Shown piece after piece: positions 51,874-61,359 of a stretch of 64,000 bases of DNA. The stretch is from Leptospira sp. WS58.C1 (GTDB lineage: Bacteria; Spirochaetota; Leptospiria; Leptospirales; Leptospiraceae): positions 248,001 through 312,000 of the forward strand of contig NZ_CP162138.1 in assembly GCF_040833995.1 (NCBI RefSeq), in the 5' to 3' direction. The notes beneath the pieces are model-generated. The model made no database searches, had not been told where the DNA came from, and was given only the letters and a program-made list of their open reading frames with translations. Position 1 is the first letter of the stretch, and every line of letters begins with the position of its first letter. The position numbers and the translations under genes are program-made.

Positions 51874-52860
51874 CTATCGAGCTTTCTGGATAATGGCTAA
51901 TGCTTCCTTTTTTAAAGATTCATATTTTGCAGCATACTCATTACATTTTTCAACCGACGACGGATTATTACACTTAACTCTCCCAGCGCTTTTACCTAAA
52001 AATTCAAACCATTCGGAGTTGGGATCAGCGATTTTTCTTTTCCCTTTATAATCAATTTGAACCTCCGGATGATATTTACGAATATCATCGTCGGAAAGTG
52101 ATGCTCTAAAATCAGTCTTCGGAAGAAATATATCAGAATAAGCGATCTTAGAGAAAGGTGATCTTATTGCACCCTCTACTTTCGGAAAGCATACTTCGAT
52201 AAATGCAAATTCTCTAACATCTAAGATATTGCTCGGGATCTTAATCCTTTTTAATTTTCTTAATTTTACAATCGGAAGTAACGAAGGGAAAGGTAATTTA
52301 TTTAGTATACGTCCAAATGCCAACACTTCCAAATCCTGAAGTTCTGCTAAAAATTCAAAATCATCTATTGGTTGTGACCAATCCAATGTTCCATCAATAT
52401 ATAAATATTTTAGCTTTTTCAACCCATTGAGCCCGGAAAAATCCGAAACTCGTCGAAGATTTTCTAAGTGCAAAGATCTTAATTTCTGAAGTTCACTAAG
52501 CGGCGATAAGTCCGAAAAGCCAGAAGTGTATTCGAGAACTAACTCCTCTAATTTTTTAACCGAGGAAAGGAAGTTGAGATCTTTTAGCTTTACAAAGGAA
52601 ATTCGTAACCGTTTTAAAGATTGTAACTTACAAAGTGACTCCAACTGTTCGCTATCTGGCTCATGAAGCGTTACTTCTTCGATATTAGGAAATGAAAAGA
52701 CTTTTCTCCAATCTTTATTCTCTTTCCCATATTTGATTATTGAAACCTTTCTATCTCCTTCTTGAATATTTGTAATATCATATTGATAGCGATCCCTATT
52801 GGGAACCATTTTCCAATATCCACCCTTTCGATCTAGAAAATCTATAAAATGATGTTTCAT
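51874..52860 (-). CDS. leucine-rich repeat protein
   Basis: A 328-aa protein with about six LRRs between residues 65 and 215 (LCKLQSLKRLRIS, LNFLSSVKKLEELVLEY, LSPLSELQKLRSLHLEN, LNGLKKLKYLYIDG). No signal peptide, so probably cytoplasmic and protein-binding. LRR proteins are abundant in Leptospira, but the C-terminal 110 residues are not LRR and are unrecognised. Confidence 0.75.
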   Translation of the reverse strand: MKHHFIDFLDRKGGYWKMVPNRDRYQYDITNIQEGDRKVSIIKYGKENKDWRKVFSFPNIEEVTLHEPDSEQLESLCKLQSLKRLRISFVKLKDLNFLSSVKKLEELVLEYTSGFSDLSPLSELQKLRSLHLENLRRVSDFSGLNGLKKLKYLYIDGTLDWSQPIDDFEFLAELQDLEVLAFGRILNKLPFPSLLPIVKLRKLKRIKIPSNILDVREFAFIEVCFPKVEGAIRSPFSKIAYSDIFLPKTDFRASLSDDDIRKYHPEVQIDYKGKRKIADPNSEWFEFLGKSAGRVKCNNPSSVEKCNEYAAKYESLKKEALAIIQKAR

Positions 52861-52896
52861 TTAATTATCTCAATTAAGTTTAATTTGGGCAATTGC

Positions 52897-53037
52897 ATAT
52901 AACGACCGAGGTGCTCCGACGTTTGCAACGGCACGAGTTTGCTCTGCAAACGAAGTGACGGAAGCAAATGTGGCGAAGCCCAAGCGAGCGGGTTGCGAAG
53001 CAAGCCCCGAGCGGCGCGGAGGCACCGGAAGTTAGGC
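52897..53037 (-). repeat. attC-50
   Basis: R boxes ATATAAC and GTTAGGC, arm class A'. Confidence 0.9.
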
Positions 53038-53065
53038 GCCGTAAATTATGTTTACTAATGGTTCA

Positions 53066-53353
53066 TTACTTAATTCGCAGATCCATCCCACATTTTGGGC
53101 AAAATCTTACTGAATAAGCTCGAGGTGAGTAAGTAAAACTGCATCTTGGACAAGTGGTAAAATATTTTTTTCTAGAAAATATGGAAATAATTAGATATAT
53201 TGTAAATCCGAAACTTAGCAATATGATTATCGAATATAAAGCTAACGTAAGAACCGTTGAGATGAAAGGGGACAAAATGTGACGGGCTAGATAAAAATGT
53301 AACTGCATAGTATAAGTTAATTCGAATACTCTCTTATTTACATACGAATTCAA
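53066..53353 (-). CDS. small membrane protein with C-terminal zinc ribbon
   Basis: A 95-aa protein: hydrophobic stretch from PFISTVLTLALYSIIILLS through FGFTIYLIISIFS, then CPRC and, 17 residues on, CPKC, a rubredoxin-like zinc knuckle. Not recognised further. Confidence 0.6.
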   Translation of the reverse strand: MNSYVNKRVFELTYTMQLHFYLARHILSPFISTVLTLALYSIIILLSFGFTIYLIISIFSRKKYFTTCPRCSFTYSPRAYSVRFCPKCGMDLRIK

Positions 53354-53474
53354 TTAGTTCAGTTTATTCCAACCCAGCGGAATAGAGAACCAAAACTAAA
53401 CGACTCTATTTAGAATAACCTTCCTTCAATTTAACACCAACTCTTTTCTATAAGGTCATATTTTGATTTATGGC

Positions 53475-53628
53475 GCCTAACGACCAAGGTGTTCCGACGT
53501 TTCGCGAGTCCGAAGGACTTGGCACGAGACTTGCTCTGCAAGACGAGTGACAAAGCGAAATGTGGCGTAGCCCGAGCGAGAGTTGCGTAAGCAATCTCGA
53601 AGCGTAGCGGAAGCACCGATAGTTATGC
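53475..53628 (-). repeat. attC-51
   Basis: R boxes GCCTAAC and GTTATGC, arm class A. Confidence 0.9.
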
Positions 53629-53645
53629 GCAGTGGCTCCGCAAGC

Positions 53646-54254
53646 CTAGCAACTCTCAGTATGTGTCCAGAATTCCCCTTCGGGATCGCGGAAAAGATAC
53701 AGCACCGCCGCGTCTCCGAGGACTTCGAGTGGCGAGAAGTAAGCGGAATCGAGTTCAAGAACTTGATCTGAATTATTTTCGGTCCATGGATCATCGGACT
53801 GAGTAAAAGTCGGGTGACCACCCAACTTTAAGCCGGAAGTGGGTTCGGTGAATGCGGAGGAGCGGGTCTCATGACTTAGAGGATACCAATGCAATTTTTT
53901 TGCTTCCGCAAGAGTCCGAATTGGAGATACAGGATTCACATTGGAATGGGAAATTGCGATCACAGGCCACTGAGCTTCGAACGGAGTGAGGATCTCTCCA
54001 TTTCGAGTTGGCGCAAAAAGCCAGAGATACTGGATATCCGCGAGGCAAACAGGAATTGCTGAGAGTTCCTTGAAGTTTATCTGACAGATGGGTAAGCACG
54101 GCTCCGAGGAATATTCGGGCCATTGAAAGCTGGTCGGGAGACAACGGATTGATCCTAGTGACGAGCAGAATGGCCCGTCCGCAGGCGATAGCAAACCCGA
54201 AAAAGAACGCACCGTCTGCAAAGGAATCGTGGTATTATATTTTTGCGGAGCCAT
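53646..54254 (-). CDS. DUF1963 (YwqG-like) protein, unusual composition
   Basis: From the ATG at 54254 the protein is 202 aa. PTSFQWPEYSSEPCLPICQINFKEL and LGGHPTFTQSDDPW match the DUF1963 pattern. The coding sequence is visibly richer in G and C than every neighbouring cassette, so it probably came from another donor. Confidence 0.65.
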   Translation of the reverse strand: MAPQKYNTTIPLQTVRSFSGLLSPADGPFCSSLGSIRCLPTSFQWPEYSSEPCLPICQINFKELSAIPVCLADIQYLWLFAPTRNGEILTPFEAQWPVIAISHSNVNPVSPIRTLAEAKKLHWYPLSHETRSSAFTEPTSGLKLGGHPTFTQSDDPWTENNSDQVLELDSAYFSPLEVLGDAAVLYLFRDPEGEFWTHTESC

Positions 54255-54257
54255 TGC

Positions 54258-54411
54258 GCATAACGACCAAGGTGTTCCGACGTTTTGCGAGTGCGCAAGC
54301 ACTTGGCGCGAGACTTGCTTTGCAAGGCGAGTGACAAAGCAAAATGTGCCGAAGGCCAAGCGAGGGTTGCGCAGCAAGCCCGAAGCGCTGCGGAAGCACC
54401 GTAAGTTAGAC
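54258..54411 (-). repeat. attC-52
   Basis: R boxes GCATAAC and GTTAGAC, arm class A. Confidence 0.9.
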
Positions 54412-54423
54412 GACGATCCTATG

Positions 54424-55578
54424 TCAGACTTGCTTAACTTGTGTAAAGCGTATTCTCATACTAGCGGTTTCATCAAATGGAATAAACTCAACTTGAAAAC
54501 TCTTTCTATAAAAATAGAAAAGAGATTTAAATAATAATAAAATTCTATTTCTAATTTGAAATCTCTTCAACTCAATTTGGAATCCTCTTATTTCGAGGTT
54601 AGCCGATTCAAATATAGTATCTTTAGCTAAATAATCTCCGTCTGCAAACATCATGGACTGTAAGCATTTCTTTTCCTTAAGCAAAAAGAATATTTGCTTT
54701 CTAAAAAGTCCGGCCGTTAGTGTAGCATGTTTCTTTTCGACAAAGCCGTTAGTAAAGAATTCATTTAGCTCGAAAATCTTTACTAGATCTTTATATTTCA
54801 TGAAAATCGGTAATTTATGAATATTATTGAATATGCCTTTAGTTTTGAGAAATTCTATATATTTTATGGCTTTTAGATTAGCCTCGCATCCCATAGTCAT
54901 ATCTGATTCAGCGAATGAGCCAGATTTCAAATCAATGGGAATGAAACTTTTTGAATTGCTCTTTTCGTCGAGTCTGAGTTCTTTTGAAGAACCCAGACAT
55001 AGAATAAATGAATACCATTCCTTAAGATCATAAATTGAATATTGCCTATCGTATTTTGGAACTATATTTAAGTTAACAGTTTTACCACTCGAAATTATTC
55101 TAAATACAAACGGATGATGCTGTTTTATATTTGATATCGATAACCTATTCAGCTTTTCATTAGTTTCATCATCGAATTCGAATTTTATAGGATTAGCAAA
55201 TGCTTTTTTACCATCCAATCGTAAGATAAATATTTTCGCAGGGGGAGAATTTTTTCTAAAGGTTATATTGAGATTTTCTAATACCTTTTTCTGTTTTTCT
55301 TCAAAGAATACAACTTCCTCAGCAGTTATATTCAATTCTTCGCTAAATTTGCCTTCATCAATGAAATTCAATAGTCGATCATAATTTTCGACTGTAAATT
55401 TCATTACTCCTTGTTCTGTTGATGGATTGATTCGACTTTTTAGATCTCTACCTTCAGCAGAGAGTTCTGGTTTAACTTGCAAGGATTCTATGCTTTTTTG
55501 GAAAAGCAAAGGTTTAATCAAATCATAAATATATGCCGCCACAATACTAGCGAAAATTGCAATTAGTATTTCCATCAT
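54424..55578 (-). CDS. membrane-anchored unknown protein
   Basis: A 384-aa protein with one N-terminal membrane segment (EILIAIFASIVAAYIYDLI) and a large cytoplasmic part with strands (IFILRLDGKKAFANPIKFEF) and a basic C-terminus (FYFYRKSFQVEFIPFDE). No family recognised. Confidence 0.55.
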   Translation of the reverse strand: MMEILIAIFASIVAAYIYDLIKPLLFQKSIESLQVKPELSAEGRDLKSRINPSTEQGVMKFTVENYDRLLNFIDEGKFSEELNITAEEVVFFEEKQKKVLENLNITFRKNSPPAKIFILRLDGKKAFANPIKFEFDDETNEKLNRLSISNIKQHHPFVFRIISSGKTVNLNIVPKYDRQYSIYDLKEWYSFILCLGSSKELRLDEKSNSKSFIPIDLKSGSFAESDMTMGCEANLKAIKYIEFLKTKGIFNNIHKLPIFMKYKDLVKIFELNEFFTNGFVEKKHATLTAGLFRKQIFFLLKEKKCLQSMMFADGDYLAKDTIFESANLEIRGFQIELKRFQIRNRILLLFKSLFYFYRKSFQVEFIPFDETASMRIRFTQVKQV

Positions 55579-55608
55579 TTTAAGTTTAGAGTAATTTTTA
55601 GGATTGTC

Positions 55609-55763
55609 GTCTAACGACCAAGGTGTTCCGACGTTTTGCGAGTCCGTAAGGACTTGGCGCGAGACTTGCTCTGCAAGACGAGTGACAAAGCAAAATGTGG
55701 CGTAGCCCGAGCGAGAGTCGCGTTAGCGATCTCGAAGCGAAGCGGAAGCACCGACAGTTAGGC
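55609..55763 (-). repeat. attC-53
   Basis: R boxes GTCTAAC and GTTAGGC, arm class A. Confidence 0.9.
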
Positions 55764-56297
55764 GAAGATCGATGGCTTTATCGTCTTTTTTTGCATCTTA
55801 ATCTTATTCATAGTAGAAAACTTAACCAATTGTGACTCTAAATTTGCTGAATCAAAATAGGGAATTTCAGCAAATGAATTGTCTCGAAAAATAAATTTAT
55901 ACATTTCCAAAGTCATAATAGACGAATTTTTTCCGCGATGGTAACTTCTTATCTTATACAATTCAACAACGTCCTCCCAGTCAATAGTCCGTAAATCAGG
56001 AGAGTATGAGATGCCCGACGAAATCACAATGCAATTTTTATCCATTTGAATATATCTTTCTCTAAATATAGGCCAGTATCCTACACATATTAAGAACCAA
56101 CAAATTAATGATAATATGAGACTAGTCTCTCTTTCAAGATATCCCCGTTCGCTCAGCGAATATAGTGCGCAAAAGGCCAAGGCCGAGTATATTAAGGCAA
56201 TTACAAACACATAGTACGCCTTATCTATTATTTCGAGTCTATAATATTCGGGGGTTATGAATTCTTTGTATTTTCGTCCTATAATTTTGTTTTTCAT
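55758..56297 (-). CDS. membrane protein of unknown function
   Basis: A 179-aa protein with two membrane segments (AYYVFVIALIYSALAFCALYSL, LILSLICWFLICVGYWPIF) and a C-terminal domain (CIVISSGISYSPDLRTIDWEDVVEL) that recalls PH-like bacterial domains, similar in plan to 9507-10088. The stop TAA is formed by the R box of attC-53. Confidence 0.6.
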   Translation of the reverse strand: MKNKIIGRKYKEFITPEYYRLEIIDKAYYVFVIALIYSALAFCALYSLSERGYLERETSLILSLICWFLICVGYWPIFRERYIQMDKNCIVISSGISYSPDLRTIDWEDVVELYKIRSYHRGKNSSIMTLEMYKFIFRDNSFAEIPYFDSANLESQLVKFSTMNKIKMQKKTIKPSIFA

Positions 56298-56323
56298 TCT
56301 AAATTAGGTTTGCATCGATTTTC

Positions 56324-56476
56324 GCCTAACGACCGAGGTGTTCCGACGTTTTGCGAGTGCGAAGCACTTGGCGCGAGTTTGCGCATGCAAACGAAGTGAC
56401 AAAGCAAAATGTGCCGTAGGCCAAGCAAGGGTTGCGTAGCAAGCCCGCAGCGCTGCGGAAGCACCGAAAGTTAGGC
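56324..56476 (-). repeat. attC-54
   Basis: R boxes GCCTAAC and GTTAGGC, arm class A; spacer GACCGA. It ends the cassette nearest the recombinase. Confidence 0.9.
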
Positions 56477-56498
56477 GTAGTTGATGCTTTTGACAGGG

Positions 56499-57044
56499 TT
56501 AAACCCCTTCTTTCTTTGCAATAAAGGTAGTATATATCTTATCTGCAATATCAAGCGAATCAGAAATCCCGATAGCTTTCTCTTGCTTGATATTTAATAC
56601 ATTTGCAGTAGTAAATTCATCCACTACTTTTCTAATCAACGCTTTCTCAATATCTTCAACATATTTTCGATTATTAACATGAACTGAGTCCTCGACATGA
56701 GAATTAAATTCTTTTATCGGAAAAGCAAACATGCTTATTTCTGAGTCTGTTAAAAATTGTGAAACTTTTTCTTTCAACTCGTTACTAAATTTCTCATTAT
56801 CATTGAATTCAAGTTTTAAGATTTGCCGAGCAATACGCCTGTATATCTGATTTTCTGTCGATTTACCCACATCGCTAAGATGCGCAGCAAGCCTACGAAA
56901 TGCAGGCCTTGCTGTTTTATGGTTTCTATCACCAGTCTGACCAACATAATAGTAATCTGATTTTTTATGTTTTAACTTTACTATATAGATTAAATATGAC
57001 TTTTTAAAATCTCTTCCATTGATTTTAATTTGATAGTAATCCAT
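56499..57044 (-). CDS. GIY-YIG-like nuclease candidate (first cassette)
   Basis: From the ATG at 57044, preceded by AGAGA, the protein is 181 aa. YLIYIVKLKHKKSDYYYVGQTG fits the GIY-YIG core (Y-I-V then Y-V-G-Q-T), followed by RRLAAHL; a later glutamate in YVEDIEKALI could be the metal ligand. A TTG/ATG extension to 57122 would add a membrane segment. As the recombinase-proximal cassette it should be the most recent arrival. Confidence 0.55.
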   Translation of the reverse strand: MDYYQIKINGRDFKKSYLIYIVKLKHKKSDYYYVGQTGDRNHKTARPAFRRLAAHLSDVGKSTENQIYRRIARQILKLEFNDNEKFSNELKEKVSQFLTDSEISMFAFPIKEFNSHVEDSVHVNNRKYVEDIEKALIRKVVDEFTTANVLNIKQEKAIGISDSLDIADKIYTTFIAKKEGV

Positions 57045-57126
57045 TAAAGTTTCTCTGCTAACAATTATAATAAAGGCAGCTAATATACAATTCCCTATTT
57101 TTAGAAACCATTTTAGCATCAATTAC

Positions 57127-57195
57127 GCCTAACTCTGACTTTCTGCTAGTTCGCCCATCTGGCACAAAAACGGAGCATTGGCGAAGGTGCGTAAA
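57127..57195 (-). other. attI-like primary recombination site
   Basis: GCCTAAC (57127-57133) is the border of the first cassette; the 62 bp that follow up to the recombinase stop codon contain no attC structure. Cassettes enter here by inference. The site lies at the 3' end of the recombinase gene rather than upstream of it. Confidence 0.65.
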
Positions 57196-58233
57196 TCATA
57201 ATTCATCCAGCGGACTTTTTATCTTAGAAACCATAGGGTCGACAATGCGAGCATAAATTTCAGTGGTTTTGACGGAAACGTGGCCAAGTAATCTTTGGAT
57301 TAGCTTGATGGAAGTTCCGGATTCCAGAAGGTGGATCGCAAATGCATGTCGAAGATCATGGATCGAGACATCTTTAGTGATTCCTGCTTTTACCTTCGCC
57401 ATAGTGAAAATTTTTTCCGCGCTTCGGACACTTAGATTTTGGTTAGGGATTTGGCCTTTAAAAATCCAAGACCTCATTCCTTGCTTATGTAGTATATTCA
57501 ACAATTCATTTTTGCAACTAGTGGGAAGAAGAGTGAATCGGTCCTTTTGCCCTTTCCCTTGACGGATACGAATTGACTTTCGCTCCCAATCTAAGTCATC
57601 TCCTCTTAATTTCACAAGTTCACTCACACGAAGGCCTGCCCCATAGCAAAGCCGAAGAAGAAGGCGATGTTTAAGGTTCGACGCAGATTCAATCATTCTA
57701 GCAACTTCGGATCTCGATAAAGATTCTGGAATTCGCTTCTCCCGTTTTGGATATGGATAAGTTTTTAAATATTTCTTACCAATTACGATATTATAATAAA
57801 ACTTTAAAGATTGTAGAATGGATTTAATTGAATTGGAAGCTAAGTTCTTCTCATATAAAATCCTGTCCAGATAAGATTTTAAATCAGATTCGGTTACTAT
57901 ATATGGGTTTTTGCCTAAGGACTTTAATAAAGCCCTGTTGTAAAAAAAATAGGATCTTAAAGTTTTCCTACTGTAGTTTCTTCTTAGTAGTTCCGTTTTA
58001 AGGGGGATTAATATAATTTCAGGATCAGCATCAATTCTCTCCCCATAATCCGAAATAAATTCGGAGAGAAACGATTCGGAAAATGGAATTTTCCAGACTC
58101 TTTGAACATTATCCCAACGAGAATTCAGGACCTTTCTTATTCTTTGATATAACTCCGTGTCATACGAAAACGAAATTACCGAGAAACATTTTCCATTCTC
58201 CCAGTGTTTCCAAATTTTGATTCGTTTGGGCAT
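57196..58233 (-). CDS. array-associated tyrosine recombinase
   Basis: A 345-aa protein. Residues 1-70 are an N-terminal add-on (SFSYDTELYQRIRKVLNSRW, then RVWKIPFS). A SAM-like core-binding domain follows (LRRNYSRKTLRSYFFYNRALL), then the catalytic domain: arginine in YGAGLRVSELVKLRG, lysine in GKGQKDR, HDLRHAFAIHLLESG, LLGHVSV and tyrosine near 327 (TTEIYARI). It ends SPLDEL, as many integron integrases do, but the roughly 35-residue IntI insertion between the lysine and HxxR boxes is absent. It is transcribed toward the cassettes. Confidence 0.85.
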   Translation of the reverse strand: MPKRIKIWKHWENGKCFSVISFSYDTELYQRIRKVLNSRWDNVQRVWKIPFSESFLSEFISDYGERIDADPEIILIPLKTELLRRNYSRKTLRSYFFYNRALLKSLGKNPYIVTESDLKSYLDRILYEKNLASNSIKSILQSLKFYYNIVIGKKYLKTYPYPKREKRIPESLSRSEVARMIESASNLKHRLLLRLCYGAGLRVSELVKLRGDDLDWERKSIRIRQGKGQKDRFTLLPTSCKNELLNILHKQGMRSWIFKGQIPNQNLSVRSAEKIFTMAKVKAGITKDVSIHDLRHAFAIHLLESGTSIKLIQRLLGHVSVKTTEIYARIVDPMVSKIKSPLDEL

Positions 58234-58758
58234 AGGGGAAAGGATAGAAATATACTAAATATTTGTATAGTAAATTATTTTAATTATAAGATATAGCTCC
58301 GCCCCTTCAGTCACACTGAAACAAAAAAAATTCATTCGAAAGGAGATCGTCAGCCCTCATTTGACGTTTCTGGTGAAATTTTGCCTTTTTTATTCGTATT
58401 TCGACTTATTGCCAGCAAATTCCGAATTTTCCAGAATATTACCTGAAAAATATCCGTTATACGCTTTTTTAGGACAAATTAATTGAAGCTAACATTAGAA
58501 AAAATTTTACAAGGCTACTTACCTCATTTTTGTATTCGCTTATACTGTTTTGATGGAGAATTTCGGAATTTTTCTCTAATACCTCATTACTCAAAGGATA
58601 ATTCTTTACTGACAAAAGTTATTCGGTTCTTTAAAAACGGAGTGATTCTAATGGATCTTTTGCGGATAATAGATATTATATTTTCTTCGTATTCTTTAAT
58701 TTTGAAATGAGTTCGTTTATTCTTAGATCAATTTGTATCCCTGTATTAGGCAAACCAG
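58234..58758. other. intergenic region between recombinase and kinase
   Basis: 525 bp, very AT-rich. Close to the recombinase start there is an imperfect inverted repeat with ACTAAATA and TATAGT elements, a possible operator. A 75-codon plus-strand frame (58483-58710) is not convincing as a gene. No attC, no RNA gene seen. Confidence 0.5.
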
Positions 58759-61215
58759 ATGGATCGTTCTGACTCATTAAGCCCTGATTTTCGCCTTCTT
58801 TTCGAATCTGTGCCAGGCTTGTATTTGGTACTTTCTCCCGAGTCCAAAATTATAGCAGTAAGCAACGCCTATCTCAAAGCAACTCTGACTGAAAGGGATA
58901 AAATTCTAGGCAGGGGAATCTTTGAAGTTTTTCCGGATAATCCGGACGATCCGGATGCAACCGGTGTAAGTAATCTTCGAAGCTCCCTCCTCCGCGTTTT
59001 GGAAACGAAAGCTCCGGACACCATGGCAGTCCAAAAATACGATATCCAACTTCCGGAAGAAGAAGGTGGGGGTTTTACCGTTAAATATTGGAGTCCTTTA
59101 AATATTCCGGTCTTAGACAAAAAAGGAAAGGTACATTGCATCATCCATAAGGTGGAAGATGTAACCGAGTTTGTTCTCCTAAAAGAAAGAGGAGAAAAAC
59201 AATCGGAGATGACCGAGGCTCTTCGTTCCCGCACAGAAGAGATGGAAACGGAGATCATCCGACGTTCCCAGGAATTACAATCCGCGAACAAAAGCCTAAG
59301 AGAAACCGAAAGGATCAAAAACGAATTTTTTGCGAACGTTTCCCACGAGCTTAGGACCCCTCTCAGTTTGATCCTAGCTCCCGTGGAATCCATCCTTCTA
59401 GATAAAAGATCCGGTCTTTCTCCCAATAACATCCAAATGTTAGAAACGGTTCACAACAATTCCGTACGACTTCTTCAAATGGTGAATAGTTTATTAGATT
59501 TTTCTAAATTTGAGGCGGGGAAGATGAAGGTGGAATTGGAATCCACGAATATCGGCGACCTGATCCAAGCCATTCTGAAAGATTTCGAGCCGAGCGCTTT
59601 GGAGAAGAATATTCGGATCCACCATGAAATACCTTCTTCAGATCTTAATGTTTTGATCGATCGTTATCTTTTCGAAAGGATCGTCTTTAACCTTCTTTCA
59701 AACGCGTTAAAATTCACGCCAAAGGACGGGAATATCTCCGTTATCGTAACGTATTCGGAAGATCAACTTTTTCTCTCCGTTCAGGATTCCGGAATTGGGA
59801 TCTCGGAAGCGGACCAGAGGATCATCTTTAAAAAATTCCAACAAGCCGAAGGTTCTACCACCAGAAGGTTTGGCGGAACAGGACTCGGTCTCGCAATGGT
59901 AAAAGATTTTTCGGAACTTTTGGGCGGTTCTGTGGAGGTTTCCAGCAAACTCGGATTAGGGAGCAAATTTAAGGTAACCATTCCTGCCCAAAAAGTAGAA
60001 CCGGATGAGAAGGGAACTTCTTCCAAAATTTTCTCCCATTCTCCTCAATATTCTAGTTTAGAGATCTCTAATGCAGCAGATTACAACTTTTCCGATAAGC
60101 CGAAAGTTTTAATCTGCGAGGACAATGAGGATCTTTCCAATTATATTTATTCCCTTCTCTCTCCGTTATACCGGGTGAAATCCGCTAAGAATGGAAAAGA
60201 AGGGCTTAAGTTGGTATACTTCTGGGAACCGGATCTGGTCCTTTCCGACGTGATGATGCCTGAGATGGACGGATTACAACTTTGCAAAGAGATCAAAGCA
60301 GATCCTAAAATTTCCAAAACTACCGTAGTATTACTTACCGCATTAACTCACAGAGAAGCCATGTTAAAAGGTTGGGAAGCCAAAGCGGACGAATACTTGT
60401 GTAAACCTTTCCATCCGGAAGAATTGATGGTAAGAATGAAGTCACTTCTGACCATCGCAGAGGATAGAAAGAAAAATTTAGAGGCTTTGGAGCAGAAAAA
60501 TTTCGAATTAGAATTTGCAAATGCGGAATTAGAAGCGTTCTCCTACTCTGTTTCCCACGATTTGAGAGCGCCTTTGAGGGCCATCCAAGGTTATACTCAA
60601 ATGATCTTAGAAGATCATAGTTCTGTTTTGGACGTTGAAGGGATCCGATTCCTGAATGTGTTAATCGAATCCGCAAAAAGAATGGAAAATCTGATCGATA
60701 ACTTATTAGAATTCTCTAAAGTAGGGAAAAAGGAACTAAAAGACTCCACCTTCGATCTCACGGAAGTCGCTCAAACCGTTGCAAGCCAGATCAAGGACCA
60801 AACGGATCATAACGCGGAAATTATTGTCCATCCCCTTGCTAAAGTGACTACCGATAGGGATATGATGTCTTACGTGTTCCAGAATCTGATCTCGAACGCC
60901 GTAAAATATTCGGCTAAAAAAGAAAAACCTAAGGTGGAGATCGGGGTCACAGATACGGAAAAAGGGAAAACATTTTTCGTAAAAGACAACGGCGCCGGTT
61001 TCGATATGAAATATTATAACAGACTTTTCGGTGTTTTTCAAAGGTTACATAGACAGGATGAATTTGAAGGTACAGGTGTGGGACTTGCCATCGTACAAAG
61101 GATAGTCACCAGATACAAGGGTTCGGTCTGGGCAGAAGGTAAACCGGGAGAAGGCGCCTCCTTCTTCTTTACCTTGGGAGAAAAAGCAGGGACCGCGGTC
61201 GGTTTTCATAATTGA
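58759..61215 (+). CDS. hybrid sensor histidine kinase with two kinase cores
   Basis: An 818-aa cytoplasmic protein: PAS domain (about 8-120), coiled coil, HisKA with [11 protein letters not shown] (H196), HATPase ([12 protein letters not shown]), a receiver with [10 protein letters not shown] and [14 protein letters not shown] (D497), then a second HisKA with [13 protein letters not shown] (H600) and a second HATPase ([12 protein letters not shown]). Kinase-receiver-kinase in one chain is a relay layout known in Leptospira and Bacteroidetes. No response regulator gene adjoins it. Confidence 0.92.
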   Translation: MDRSDSLSPDFRLLFESVPGLYLVLSPESKIIAVSNAYLKATLTERDKILGRGIFEVFPDNPDDPDATGVSNLRSSLLRVLETKAPDTMAVQKYDIQLPEEEGGGFTVKYWSPLNIPVLDKKGKVHCIIHKVEDVTEFVLLKERGEKQSEMTEALRSRTEEMETEIIRRSQELQSANKSLRETERIKNEFFANVSHELRTPLSLILAPVESILLDKRSGLSPNNIQMLETVHNNSVRLLQMVNSLLDFSKFEAGKMKVELESTNIGDLIQAILKDFEPSALEKNIRIHHEIPSSDLNVLIDRYLFERIVFNLLSNALKFTPKDGNISVIVTYSEDQLFLSVQDSGIGISEADQRIIFKKFQQAEGSTTRRFGGTGLGLAMVKDFSELLGGSVEVSSKLGLGSKFKVTIPAQKVEPDEKGTSSKIFSHSPQYSSLEISNAADYNFSDKPKVLICEDNEDLSNYIYSLLSPLYRVKSAKNGKEGLKLVYFWEPDLVLSDVMMPEMDGLQLCKEIKADPKISKTTVVLLTALTHREAMLKGWEAKADEYLCKPFHPEELMVRMKSLLTIAEDRKKNLEALEQKNFELEFANAELEAFSYSVSHDLRAPLRAIQGYTQMILEDHSSVLDVEGIRFLNVLIESAKRMENLIDNLLEFSKVGKKELKDSTFDLTEVAQTVASQIKDQTDHNAEIIVHPLAKVTTDRDMMSYVFQNLISNAVKYSAKKEKPKVEIGVTDTEKGKTFFVKDNGAGFDMKYYNRLFGVFQRLHRQDEFEGTGVGLAIVQRIVTRYKGSVWAEGKPGEGASFFFTLGEKAGTAVGFHN

Positions 61216-61359
61216 AAAAACCCGTCACTCTATAATTTCTTTACTTAAGAGATAAATTTCATTTTCAAAGATAGGAATCTATCCGGCGAAAACGTCTTAT
61301 ATTTTAAACCTAGAAACTTTCTCCTTGAGCCGAAGGAGCGGCGTTCGAAATTAGTTTTC

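Noticed and set aside
57196..58233. Naming the recombinase intI
   Set aside because: The defining insertion between the lysine and HxxR boxes is absent, so position alone does not justify the symbol.
58483..58710. 75-codon plus-strand ORF upstream of the hybrid kinase
   Set aside because: No family features, AT-driven composition, no clear ribosome binding site; treated as intergenic.
59432..60676. Minus-strand ORFs inside the histidine kinase genes
   Set aside because: They are antisense shadows of well-supported kinase domains.
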